Source: Bacteroidota bacterium (lineage in GTDB: Bacteria; Bacteroidota; Bacteroidia; 2-12-FULL-35-15). Taken from it: a stretch of DNA of 44,461 nt. The DNA is taken from the NCBI GenBank assembly GCA_021323165.1, contig JAJTCJ010000059.1, positions 1 to 44,461 of the forward strand. The letters are read 5' to 3'. The notes under the pieces are model-generated. The model was not told where the DNA came from and searched no databases. It was given only the letters and a program-made list of their open reading frames with translations. A program made the translations under genes and the position numbers. Below are positions 28,442 through 35,782 of the stretch, in pieces. The first letter of the stretch is position 1; every line of letters starts with the position of its first letter.

Positions 28442-30601
28442 ATGAAAAAGCTCAGCATTTTACTTTTAACATTCAATTTATTAGTATGTAATTTTTCAAA
28501 AGCAGATGAAGGCATGTGGCTTCCCTTGCTCCTGAAATCCTTAAATGAAGCTGATATGCAGAGTAAAGGATTAAAACTTACTGCAGAGGATATTTACAGT
28601 GTTAATAAGTCAAGTTTAAAGGATGCAGTTGTTCACTTCGGAGGAGGATGTACAGGCGAAATCATATCTGATAAGGGTTTATTACTTACCAATCACCATT
28701 GCGGATATGGACAGATACAGGCACATAGTACTGTAGCAAACGATTTACTTACCAATGGATTTTGGGCTATGAATCAATCGGAGGAATTACCTAATCCGGG
28801 ACTTACAGTGACTTTTATTGTACGAATGGAAGATGTTACATCAAAAGTGTTGGCAAGTGTAAGTGATGGAATGTCTGATGGAGAGCGCGATAAAAAGATC
28901 AGTGAAGCCATCACTGCAATTACAAAAGAAGCAACCGCTGGTTCTAAATTCGGAGCTTTTATTCGTCCATTCTATTATGGAAATGAATACTACATGTTCC
29001 TTACGGAAACCTTTCGTGATATACGTCTGGTCGGAGCTCCGCCATCATCAATCGGGAAATTTGGCGGTGATACTGATAACTGGATGTGGCCGCGTCATAC
29101 CGGAGATTTCTCCATGTTCAGGATCTATGCAAATAAGAACAATGAGCCTGCAGATTATTCCAAAGAGAATGTTCCGTACAAACCGAAATATGTGATCCCT
29201 GTTTCATTGAAGGGTGCTGAGCAAAATGATTTTACAATGGTTTATGGATTTCCGGGCCGTACAACAGAATACCTGAGTTCATTTGCGGTTGATATGATCA
29301 TGAATGAGAGTGATCCTGCAAAAGTGAAGATACGTGAAACTCGTTTAAGGATCCTGGATGAAAACATGAAAGCAAATGATAATGTTCGTATTCAGTATTC
29401 CGCTAAATATGCAAGTCTGGCTAATTACTGGAAGAAGTGGGCCGGTGAGATCAATGGATTAAAAAAGCTGGATGCAATCAATAAGAAAAAAGCATTTGAA
29501 AAAGAATTTCTGCAAAAAGTAAGTGCAGATAATTCGGCTAAGGAGAAATACGGCAATCTTTTCAGTGATTTCGAAAAGAACTATACTCAGTTCAGAATGT
29601 TAAACAAGCAACGTGATTATTACTCAGAGGCAATGCTGGGAATTGAAGCAGTAAATTATGCACTCACTTTCAATGAAACTGTGGATGCTATTGCCGGTGG
29701 AAAAAAAGCAAGTGATCTTGCGAAGAATATTGATAAATTAAAAGCTGATCTCCCTGCTTTTTTCAAAGATTTTGATGCTGCAACAGATGAGAGGATCTGT
29801 GCAGCAATGCTGAAAATGATCTCAGAAGACCTTGATAAATCTCAGCAGGCAGATATCTTTGAAGAGATCTCTAAAAAATACAAAGGTGATTTTTCAAAAT
29901 ATGCGAAAGAGGTATATTCCAAAACGATGTTTACCTCTAAAGAAAAAATGACTCAGGTTTTAAATGATCTTGATAAGAGCTACAAGAAGATTGTAAAAGA
30001 TCCTATTTATAAATTAATGCGAAGCGGTTATTTAAAGTACTTCAACGATGTTCGTTCAAAATATAACGATACTGATTCGCGCATTATGACACTTAACCGT
30101 ACTTATATGAAAGCAATGAGAGAGCTGGTAACATCAAAAAAATATTATCCTGATGCGAACAGCACATTACGTGTTGCTTACGGTAAGGTAAGTGGTTATA
30201 ATCCTAAAGACGGTGTATTCTATAATTATTATACAACCCTGAATGGTTTAATGGAAAAGGAAAATCCTTTGGTCGATGAATTTATTGTTTCACCTAAGCT
30301 GAAAGAACTTTATCAGAAAAAAGATTACGGACAATATGCTGATAAGAACGGGGAACTCCGTGTTGCCTTTTGTGCAAGTAATCACACAACAGGAGGTAAT
30401 TCAGGCAGCCCGGTATTCAATGGTGAAGGACATTTAATCGGAACAAATTTCGATCGTAACTGGGAAGGAACAATGAGTGATATCATGTATAATCCCGACC
30501 AGGTAAGGAACATTGTTCTTGATGTTCGTTATACGCTATTCGTGATCGATAAATATGCCGGTGCAGGTTATTTGCTGAATGAAATGAAAATTGTTAAGTA
30601 G
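28442..30601 (+). CDS. S46 dipeptidyl-peptidase, DPP11-type (Asp/Glu-specific)
   Basis: A periplasmic exopeptidase that removes dipeptides from oligopeptides. A signal peptide (about 21 residues, ending near SKA) precedes DEGMWLPLLL, the usual mature start. The catalytic triad is His85 (TNHHCGY), Asp222 (HTGDFSMF) and Ser654 (GGNSGSP). Arg672 in FDRNWEG corresponds to the arginine that, as I recall, gives Porphyromonas DPP11 its acidic P1 preference; DPP7 has glycine there. At 719 residues it is normal. The TAG stop lies inside a dispersed repeat. Confidence 0.93.
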   Translation: MKKLSILLLTFNLLVCNFSKADEGMWLPLLLKSLNEADMQSKGLKLTAEDIYSVNKSSLKDAVVHFGGGCTGEIISDKGLLLTNHHCGYGQIQAHSTVANDLLTNGFWAMNQSEELPNPGLTVTFIVRMEDVTSKVLASVSDGMSDGERDKKISEAITAITKEATAGSKFGAFIRPFYYGNEYYMFLTETFRDIRLVGAPPSSIGKFGGDTDNWMWPRHTGDFSMFRIYANKNNEPADYSKENVPYKPKYVIPVSLKGAEQNDFTMVYGFPGRTTEYLSSFAVDMIMNESDPAKVKIRETRLRILDENMKANDNVRIQYSAKYASLANYWKKWAGEINGLKKLDAINKKKAFEKEFLQKVSADNSAKEKYGNLFSDFEKNYTQFRMLNKQRDYYSEAMLGIEAVNYALTFNETVDAIAGGKKASDLAKNIDKLKADLPAFFKDFDAATDERICAAMLKMISEDLDKSQQADIFEEISKKYKGDFSKYAKEVYSKTMFTSKEKMTQVLNDLDKSYKKIVKDPIYKLMRSGYLKYFNDVRSKYNDTDSRIMTLNRTYMKAMRELVTSKKYYPDANSTLRVAYGKVSGYNPKDGVFYNYYTTLNGLMEKENPLVDEFIVSPKLKELYQKKDYGQYADKNGELRVAFCASNHTTGGNSGSPVFNGEGHLIGTNFDRNWEGTMSDIMYNPDQVRNIVLDVRYTLFVIDKYAGAGYLLNEMKIVK

Positions 30602-30637
30602 TTATTTGTTATTGAGTTATTTAGTTATTTAGGCTTG
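30598..30637 (+). repeat. R1 dispersed repeat flanking the four-helix-bundle gene (left arm)
   Basis: GTAGTTATTTGTTATTGAG then TTATTTAG twice and GGCTTG. It includes the stop codon of the S46 gene. It is an inverted match to 31036-31068 apart from one extra TTATTTAG unit. Confidence 0.7.
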
Positions 30638-30653
30638 ATTATAAGAAAATTGA

Positions 30654-31025
30654 ATGAATAGTTTTGAAGAATTAGAAGCTTGGAAACAGGCACGTATTAT
30701 AAGAAATGAAATCGCGAGCCTTGTAAAACAATTCCCATCAGAAGAAAAATTTAAATTAACAGATCAGCTGTTAAGATCAACACGTTCAGTCACTGCAAAC
30801 ATAGCAGAAGGATTTGGACGATTTCATTACCAGGAAAATATTCAGTTTTGCAGACAAGCAAGAGGATCGTTAACAGAAACGCTGGATCATTTGATCTGTG
30901 CGTCTGATTGCATGTACATAGAGGATGCAACCCTAACTAACTTTCGCTTAAAAATTAACAATAATATTAAAATTCTTAATGGATATATCTCTTATCTTAA
31001 GAAGAAGAAAGAGGAATTAGTCTAA
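30654..31025 (+). CDS. Four-helix bundle protein (23S rRNA intervening-sequence / bAvd-like family)
   Basis: 123 residues. The typical pattern is FEELEAWKQAR, then a helix with LTDQLLRSTRSV, the conserved core TANIAEGFGR, then ARGSLTETLDHL. The family was first named for proteins in 23S rRNA intervening sequences, but most members, like this one, are elsewhere. The fold also occurs in the accessory protein of diversity-generating retroelements; no reverse transcriptase or variable repeat is present here. The gene sits between inverted copies of a dispersed repeat, which suggests it entered as a cassette. Function unknown. Confidence 0.9.
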   Translation: MNSFEELEAWKQARIIRNEIASLVKQFPSEEKFKLTDQLLRSTRSVTANIAEGFGRFHYQENIQFCRQARGSLTETLDHLICASDCMYIEDATLTNFRLKINNNIKILNGYISYLKKKKEELV

Positions 31026-31035
31026 TTTTTTAAGA

Positions 31036-31068
31036 CTAGCCTATATAACTCAATAACCCAATAACTAC
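31036..31068 (-). repeat. R1 dispersed repeat flanking the four-helix-bundle gene (right arm)
   Basis: The minus strand reads GTAGTTATTGGGTTATTGAG then TTATATAGGCTAG, nearly the same as the left arm at 30598-30637. It ends 8 bases before the cinA start. Confidence 0.7.
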
Positions 31069-31076
31069 GTACTATT

Positions 31077-32075
31077 ATGCAGGTTGAAATTATAACTATA
31101 GGAGACGAAATACTTATCGGGCAAATTGTGGATACTAATTCTGCATTCATAGGTCAACTCCTGAATCTGAATGGAATGAGTGTTAAACAGATCACTTCGG
31201 TTTCAGATGATCGTGAACATATTTTAAATGCATTGGATGAGGCAAGGAATCGTGCTGATGTTATTTTGATTACAGGAGGATTGGGTCCGACCAAAGATGA
31301 TATTACTAAAAAGACACTCTGCGAATACTTCAATACCACTATGCGTTTTGATGAAGGCGCATATGAAGATGTGGTAAATATTTTTGCCACATACGGAAAA
31401 GAAGTTACGCCTTTGAACCGGCTGCAGGCTGAAGTGCCTGCTATATGTGAAGTTGTAAGAAATAAGAATGGGACCGCACCCGGAATGTGGTTCAATGTTG
31501 ATGAGAAGATCTTTGTTTCAATGCCTGGTGTGCCTTATGAAATGAAAGCCCTGATGAAGGATCAGGTTATTCCTAAGTTAATTTCTCTGTTTAAATTACC
31601 ATTTATTGTTCATAAAACTGTATTAACGCAAGGGATTGGTGAGTCCACATTATCAGAAATGATAAGTGACTGGGAAGACAGTCTGAAAGAATCTAACATA
31701 AAGCTTGCGTATTTACCTTCGCCTGGAATGGTGCGTTTGCGTTTGAGCACAAAAGGGCATAACAAGGAAGAACTGGATCTTATCACAGATAAAAAAATCC
31801 AGGAGCTGAAAGGTATTATTTCACAATACATTTATGGTTATGAAGTGTATGGTGAGGAAAAGCAAACATTGGAGATGATCGTAGGAGAGATGCTTAAAAA
31901 AAGAAACAAGACTGTTTCAACTGCAGAAAGCTGCACTGGTGGATACATTTCACATCTTATCACAAAAGTTTCCGGAAGCTCAAAGTATTATATCGGTTCT
32001 GTGATCTCTTATGCTTATGAGATCAAAGAGAATGAAGAGGAACTGCGGATAAGCCTGTTGGAACCGTTTGGATAG
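31077..32075 (+). CDS. cinA: CinA-family protein, broken by an internal deletion near 32038
   Basis: The N-terminal MoCF_biosynth-like domain is intact (ITIGDEILIGQIVDTNS, ILITGGLGPTKDDITK). It is followed by the linker domain and the start of the C-terminal nicotinamide-mononucleotide deamidase domain (STAESCTGGYISHLITKVSG). After SYAYEIKENE the frame passes directly into sequence that encodes GTADKPVGTVWIA in another frame. The middle of the deamidase domain, including the usual SGIAGP(D)G motif (about 130 bases), is missing. The listed end at 32075 is therefore a frameshift stop. It would lack the deamidase active site. Confidence 0.85.
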   Translation: MQVEIITIGDEILIGQIVDTNSAFIGQLLNLNGMSVKQITSVSDDREHILNALDEARNRADVILITGGLGPTKDDITKKTLCEYFNTTMRFDEGAYEDVVNIFATYGKEVTPLNRLQAEVPAICEVVRNKNGTAPGMWFNVDEKIFVSMPGVPYEMKALMKDQVIPKLISLFKLPFIVHKTVLTQGIGESTLSEMISDWEDSLKESNIKLAYLPSPGMVRLRLSTKGHNKEELDLITDKKIQELKGIISQYIYGYEVYGEEKQTLEMIVGEMLKKRNKTVSTAESCTGGYISHLITKVSGSSKYYIGSVISYAYEIKENEEELRISLLEPFG

Positions 32076-32203
32076 CTATAGCCACTCCGGAAAAAGTGAT
32101 CTCGGAAAAATTTCTTTTTGGAAACGATCGTGAACGCAACATTCAGAAGACGGCAAATGCTGCATTGAATATGCTTAAGAAGGAATTGGAAGGCAAAGGT
32201 TAA
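32039..32203 (+). pseudogene. cinA: cinA C-terminal remnant, out of frame
   Basis: 54 codons in a different frame from the upstream part: GTADKPVGTVWIAIATPEKV then ISEKFLFGNDRERNIQKTAN and the natural end KKELEGKG. This is the normal C-terminus of CinA. There is no start codon or ribosome site of its own. The stop TAA is followed directly by an R1 repeat. Confidence 0.85.
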
Positions 32204-32228
32204 TTGGTTATTAGTTATTTAGGCTTGG
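32201..32228 (+). repeat. R1 dispersed repeat at the end of cinA
   Basis: TAATTGGTTATTAG then TTATTTAGGCTTGG begins at the cinA stop codon and matches the end of the copy at 30598-30637. Confidence 0.6.
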
Positions 32229-32261
32229 CAAATCAGCGAATCTGCGGCTACATTTTTAAAC

Positions 32262-32322
32262 ACAGAATCATAATTTAATCATAATCGCGAAGCGATCGTA
32301 AGAACACCCAGCTATCCGTTTT
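32262..32322 (-). repeat. Palindromic dispersed repeat (family R4), copy 1
   Basis: Contains CAGAATCATAATTTAATCAT then AATCGCGAAGCGATC and CAGCTATCCG. The core ATCGCGAAGCGAT is a palindrome. Copies are at 32440-32530, 40238-40333 and, in the opposite orientation, 43865-43943. The strand is given relative to the 43865 copy. Confidence 0.65.
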
Positions 32323-32329
32323 GATCATA

Positions 32330-32357
32330 AAGATCTGGAAAGATCTGGAAAGATCTG
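32330..32357 (+). repeat. Three tandem copies of a 10-base unit
   Basis: AAGATCTGGA repeated almost three times (the last copy ends AAGATCTG). It sits between two R4 copies in the 353-base spacer before the hybrid kinase gene. Confidence 0.8.
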
Positions 32358-32389
32358 TCCTGAGCTTTTGTCGAAGGGCTTAGGATGAC
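32356..32389 (-). repeat. CCTGAGCTTTTGTCGAAGG-type repeat (family R5)
   Basis: TGTCCTGAGCTTTTGTCGAA followed by GGGCTTAGGATGACA. The reverse complement of a similar block is at 43998-44034. TGTCCT and AGGATGACA give it imperfect inverted ends. Confidence 0.6.
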
Positions 32390-32439
32390 AACATGCAAAA
32401 TAATTTTATTTCAAATCTGCGGCTGTATTTTCACACAAA

Positions 32440-32530
32440 AAAACATATTTCATCATAATCGCGGAGCGATCATAAAACCCAGCTATAAACAAATCATAAT
32501 AATCATAAAAATCCGCGTTCAAATAAACAC
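32440..32530 (-). repeat. Palindromic dispersed repeat (family R4), copy 2
   Basis: CATCATAATCGCGGAGCGAT then CATAAAACCCAGCTAT and later AAAAATCCGCGTTCAAATAA, in the same order as the copy at 40238-40333. Confidence 0.6.
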
Positions 32531-32538
32531 AGAAGGTA

Positions 32539-32546
32539 TATATTTG
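32539..32546 (+). promoter_or_regulatory. Bacteroidota-type -7 box for the hybrid kinase
   Basis: TATATTTG matches TAnnTTTG, 10 bases upstream of the ATG at 32557, at the end of the repeat-rich spacer. No clear -33 TTTG is present. Confidence 0.5.
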
Positions 32547-32556
32547 CGCATCTTAA

Positions 32557-34542
32557 ATGATCGAACAAGATAAAATATCGGAATTACACAAACGAATCGA
32601 AGAACTCGAGCGGGAGAATGCACTTCTAAAAAGAGATTTTTCTTCTCTTAAGAATGGCGATACGGTTAGTGCTCCCGGTAATATTAAACCCCTTTTTGAT
32701 CAGGCTCAAAAAACTGTTGGTGATTATTTTCGCGATCTTAAAATGGATCCTACCAGAGGAACAATTGAGATCAATGATCAGCGATATGTGTTGGTAAGAG
32801 CATCTGCATTATCTCACGACTTCTTAACTACTGTTCAGCATCTGTATGCGGATCGCGGTGAAAAAGAAGCTATGGCAATCGGCAAAAATTTCCTTTTTGA
32901 TATTGCACATGTCATCGGAATAAATGATGCAAAGAATTTTCATTCCAAGATGAACCTGAAAGATCCGATCGAAAAACTTGCTGCCGGACCAGTTCATTTT
33001 GCCTATTCAGGATGGGCCTTTGTTGATATACTACCGGAAAGCAGTCCTACTCCGGATGAGAATTATTACATGATCTATAATCATCCTTTTTCATTTGAGG
33101 CTGATTCCTGGCTCAGATCCGGTAAAAAATCAAACGTTCCTATCTGTATAATGAATGCAGGTTATTCATCGGGATGGTGTGAGCAGAGTTTTGGATTTCC
33201 GCTCACAGCAGTAGAAGTAAGCTGTAAAGCAAAAGGTGATGATAAGTGTACATTTATCATGTCTCCACCGCATAAGATCCAGAAACACGTGGAGAATTAC
33301 ACTTCGCTTTCACATGATTCTGTAAATAATAAGACCGGTTATGACATCCCAACTTTTTTTGAAAGAAAACAGGTTGAAGAAGAAATGCGTAATGCAAGGG
33401 CTAAAGCCGAAGAATCAGATAAAGCAAAATCGGAGTTCCTGGCAAACATGAGTCATGAGATCCGTACTCCGATGAATGCTATTATTGGCTATGTAGATCT
33501 GATGCTTCAGGATAAAGTATCTGCTGAACATCGCGGTTATTTAGAAACACTAAAGGATAGCGGGAAATTATTATTAAACCTGATAAATGACATTCTGGAT
33601 GTTTCCAAAATTGAAGCGGGACAATTAGTGGTAGAAAACGAAGCATTCTCTCTTAAAAATTTATTTGATTCTAAAGAGTCTGAGTTCAATGCAATCCTTT
33701 CCAGGAACGAATCAAATATTAATCTGGTAAAGAGATTTCCTTCTAATATCGCAGCGCAGATATATTCTGATAAAACAAGATTACAGCAGATTCTATACAA
33801 CCTGCTTAGTAATGCGATCAAGTTTACGACAGAGGGTACGGTTGAGTTTGGAGTTAGAGTTAAAGAGTTGAATACATTAGAATTTTATGTTAAAGATTCC
33901 GGGATCGGTGTTGAAGAAAAAGATCATAAGAAGATCTTTGAAATGTTCGGTCAGGCAGACGCTTCAAGTACCAGGATCCATGGAGGCAGTGGACTTGGAC
34001 TCACTATTTCTAAAAAACTGGTAGAATTACTTGGCGGGAAAATCTGGGTTGAATCCGGCAAAGGAAAAGGTTCGGTTTTTTATTTTACTCTGCCTTATAA
34101 TCCGGTTACAGTTTCGGGTGCTGATAATATAAACAATGATTCTGCTTCTGAAATAGAAAAGGATTGTTTGATGCTTGTAGAAGATAACATCGTTAACCAA
34201 CGCTTGACAAAACTTATTTTAGAAAAAGCAGGCTACAAAGTTATTACTGCTAATAACGGACAGATCGCGGTAGATCTTTATAAAAGTACTTCAAAGGATG
34301 TAAAACTTATATTAATGGATGTTCAGATGCCTGTTCTTGACGGACTTTTAGCCACACAGGCTATTCGTGAATATGAAGAGCAATCATCTCTTGAAAGAAA
34401 ACCTGTGATTGCTTTAACAGCTCATGCAATGAAAGGCGATAAAGAAAAATGTCTTGAAGCCGGCTGTGATTATTACCTTTCCAAACCCATTATGATGGAA
34501 GTTTTGATAGGAACTATAAAAAAATACATTAATCAGGAGTGA
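32557..34542 (+). CDS. Cytoplasmic hybrid histidine kinase with V4R sensor domain and receiver
   Basis: A short N-terminal coiled coil (residues 1-30) is followed by a XylR_N/V4R (4-vinyl-reductase-type) small-molecule domain, about residues 55-240, ending CEQSFGFPLTAVEVSCKAKG and a cysteine in DDKCTFIM. Next come HisKA (FLANMSHEIRTPMNAIIGY, His300), HATPase (NAIKFT, GIGVEEKD, GGSGLGLTIS) and a receiver domain with phospho-acceptor Asp588 (LMDVQMPVLDG) and Lys in SKPI. There are no membrane segments, so it should sense a cytoplasmic ligand. No DNA-binding domain or adjacent response regulator is present; the output is probably via phosphorelay to an unlinked Hpt protein. Confidence 0.92.
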   Translation: MIEQDKISELHKRIEELERENALLKRDFSSLKNGDTVSAPGNIKPLFDQAQKTVGDYFRDLKMDPTRGTIEINDQRYVLVRASALSHDFLTTVQHLYADRGEKEAMAIGKNFLFDIAHVIGINDAKNFHSKMNLKDPIEKLAAGPVHFAYSGWAFVDILPESSPTPDENYYMIYNHPFSFEADSWLRSGKKSNVPICIMNAGYSSGWCEQSFGFPLTAVEVSCKAKGDDKCTFIMSPPHKIQKHVENYTSLSHDSVNNKTGYDIPTFFERKQVEEEMRNARAKAEESDKAKSEFLANMSHEIRTPMNAIIGYVDLMLQDKVSAEHRGYLETLKDSGKLLLNLINDILDVSKIEAGQLVVENEAFSLKNLFDSKESEFNAILSRNESNINLVKRFPSNIAAQIYSDKTRLQQILYNLLSNAIKFTTEGTVEFGVRVKELNTLEFYVKDSGIGVEEKDHKKIFEMFGQADASSTRIHGGSGLGLTISKKLVELLGGKIWVESGKGKGSVFYFTLPYNPVTVSGADNINNDSASEIEKDCLMLVEDNIVNQRLTKLILEKAGYKVITANNGQIAVDLYKSTSKDVKLILMDVQMPVLDGLLATQAIREYEEQSSLERKPVIALTAHAMKGDKEKCLEAGCDYYLSKPIMMEVLIGTIKKYINQE

Positions 34543-34730
34543 GAACCGCTCATTCTTCCTGTTAAAAATTTCTCCACTTTATCTGCTGCATCACCAACTC
34601 TTTTAACAGCTTTCTGAAGTTCCTTTTTTGTACAATTGAACTTGATGGTCCATACCAGGACTTCGTACTGTTCTTTTAAATTTATCCTCATCCGGTAAGG
34701 TGTTTCCTTTTGTTTTTTATCCTTTAGCAT
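34533..34730 (-). CDS. DUF3606-like small protein
   Basis: 65 residues. The pattern INLKEQYEVLVWTIKFNCTK then KELQKAVKRVGDAADKVEKF matches DUF3606, a short family with a two-helix motif, where W and the AVxxVG core are conserved. The start may be M14. It overlaps the end of the convergent hybrid kinase by 10 bases. Function unknown. Confidence 0.7.
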   Translation of the reverse strand: MLKDKKQKETPYRMRINLKEQYEVLVWTIKFNCTKKELQKAVKRVGDAADKVEKFLTGRMSGSHS

Positions 34731-34786
34731 GGCCGTAGTTTTATTTCTTTCATTTCAATTATATCATTTGTTTTTCTCTATTAAAA

Positions 34787-34848
34787 ATGTGCCAGGTCTT
34801 TATGCTTGATTTTATGATACTTAGAAAAACAGCTGGCACATCTTTTCC
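34787..34848 (+). promoter_or_regulatory. ATGTGCCAG / CTGGCACAT inverted repeat
   Basis: Perfect 9-base arms (34787-34795 and 34833-34841) are 37 bases apart, upstream of the gene at 34885. The right arm reads on as TGGCACATCTTTTCC, one base short of a sigma-54-like TGGCAC-N5-TTGC layout in the -12 part. It recalls the TGCCA/TGGCA pair upstream of lon. Confidence 0.35.
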
Positions 34849-34884
34849 TGAAAATAGTTAATTCAGGTTAAAGAAAAATAGCAC

Positions 34885-35298
34885 ATGAAATTCAATTCTG
34901 AGGAGAAGAAGACTGCAGGGGACGCGATATTCGTGGCACTAGCGGATCTGATGACAACAAATAGATCCAAAGCCGATACTATAGCCGTATGGGGATTTAT
35001 ACTTAGAAATTATATACTACTGGATCAATTGCCAAAATTTGGGCACTTAGATGAGAAGGATATTAACCGAAATTTGCTTCAGCTTTTATTTCTTTTCAGG
35101 GAAAACATGTATCAAAAAATAAGAGAAAAGGAACAGATACCGGAAGCTTTCACACCATTAAAATATGTGTATACTCTTGAGGCTAAAATTGATCCTGAAG
35201 GAACAACTGTGCCTGCACAAACTCTTAAAATAAATATTACACCAAAGATGATAATGGATGTTAACGCCTTAATTAATAAGTTGGGACAAGAAGTGTAG
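34885..35298 (+). CDS. Hypothetical protein
   Basis: 137 residues, mostly helical, with no signal peptide or membrane segment. I recognise no family. Notable stretches are a helical N-terminal half (AGDAIFVALADLMTTNRSKA) and a beta-like segment near the C-terminus (LKYVYTLEAKIDPEGTTVPA). It ends 3 bases before the stop of the convergent membrane-protein fragment. The upstream inverted repeat may be its control site. Confidence 0.6.
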   Translation: MKFNSEEKKTAGDAIFVALADLMTTNRSKADTIAVWGFILRNYILLDQLPKFGHLDEKDINRNLLQLLFLFRENMYQKIREKEQIPEAFTPLKYVYTLEAKIDPEGTTVPAQTLKINITPKMIMDVNALINKLGQEV

Positions 35299-35301
35299 GA
35301 A

Positions 35302-35760
35302 TTATTTCCTTAGGCTTAAAAACGAATCCCAGTATTTTTCCTTAGTCATATCTTCCCAATGAATAATATAATACCTGTATTGATATGTCTGGAACTGGCA
35401 AATTCCTATCATTAAAACGATAAGAGGTGCAAGTGCGAATCTGAATATTTTTTTAGATGTATTCTGTATCAAAACACTTAACAATATCGCAAATAGGGAA
35501 AGGTAGTCCAGATATACCCTTGAAGAGAAACTTCCTCCATACCACCAATTCCACCAGGAAGATAGGATGTAAGTCAGGACTAAAAAAAAGAAAATGAAAG
35601 TGAAGAATTCAAATTTTCTTTTCTTCCAGAAAGTATATAAACCAACAAGTGCAAGTAAATACATAGGAGTGTAAAGAAACAATCCCTTTTTATAACTGAA
35701 GAGAATATCGATCATGTGAGGTTCATTAAAATGAAATTCTTCTCCGGGATATGAATCCAC
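35302..35760 (-). CDS. Polytopic membrane protein, C-terminal fragment (out of frame)
   Basis: The continuation of the gene at 35783-36523. Before the GTG at 35760 the same frame already reads KISTGHFWVDSYPGEEFHF, an internal segment of the protein family, so the GTG is not a true start. It has about four membrane helices, and the motif LFSYKKGLFLYTPMYLLAL is typical of a Bacteroidota family of predicted GT-C-like membrane proteins. It reaches the normal C-terminus. Confidence 0.65.
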   Translation of the reverse strand: MDSYPGEEFHFNEPHMIDILFSYKKGLFLYTPMYLLALVGLYTFWKKRKFEFFTFIFFFLVLTYILSSWWNWWYGGSFSSRVYLDYLSLFAILLSVLIQNTSKKIFRFALAPLIVLMIGICQFQTYQYRYYIIHWEDMTKEKYWDSFLSLRK

Positions 35761-35782
35761 CCAAAAATGTCCGGTTGAAATT

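Noticed and set aside
30654-31025. Diversity-generating retroelement suggested by the bAvd-like four-helix protein
   Set aside because: No reverse transcriptase frame and no template/variable repeat pair with adenine-specific changes were found nearby.
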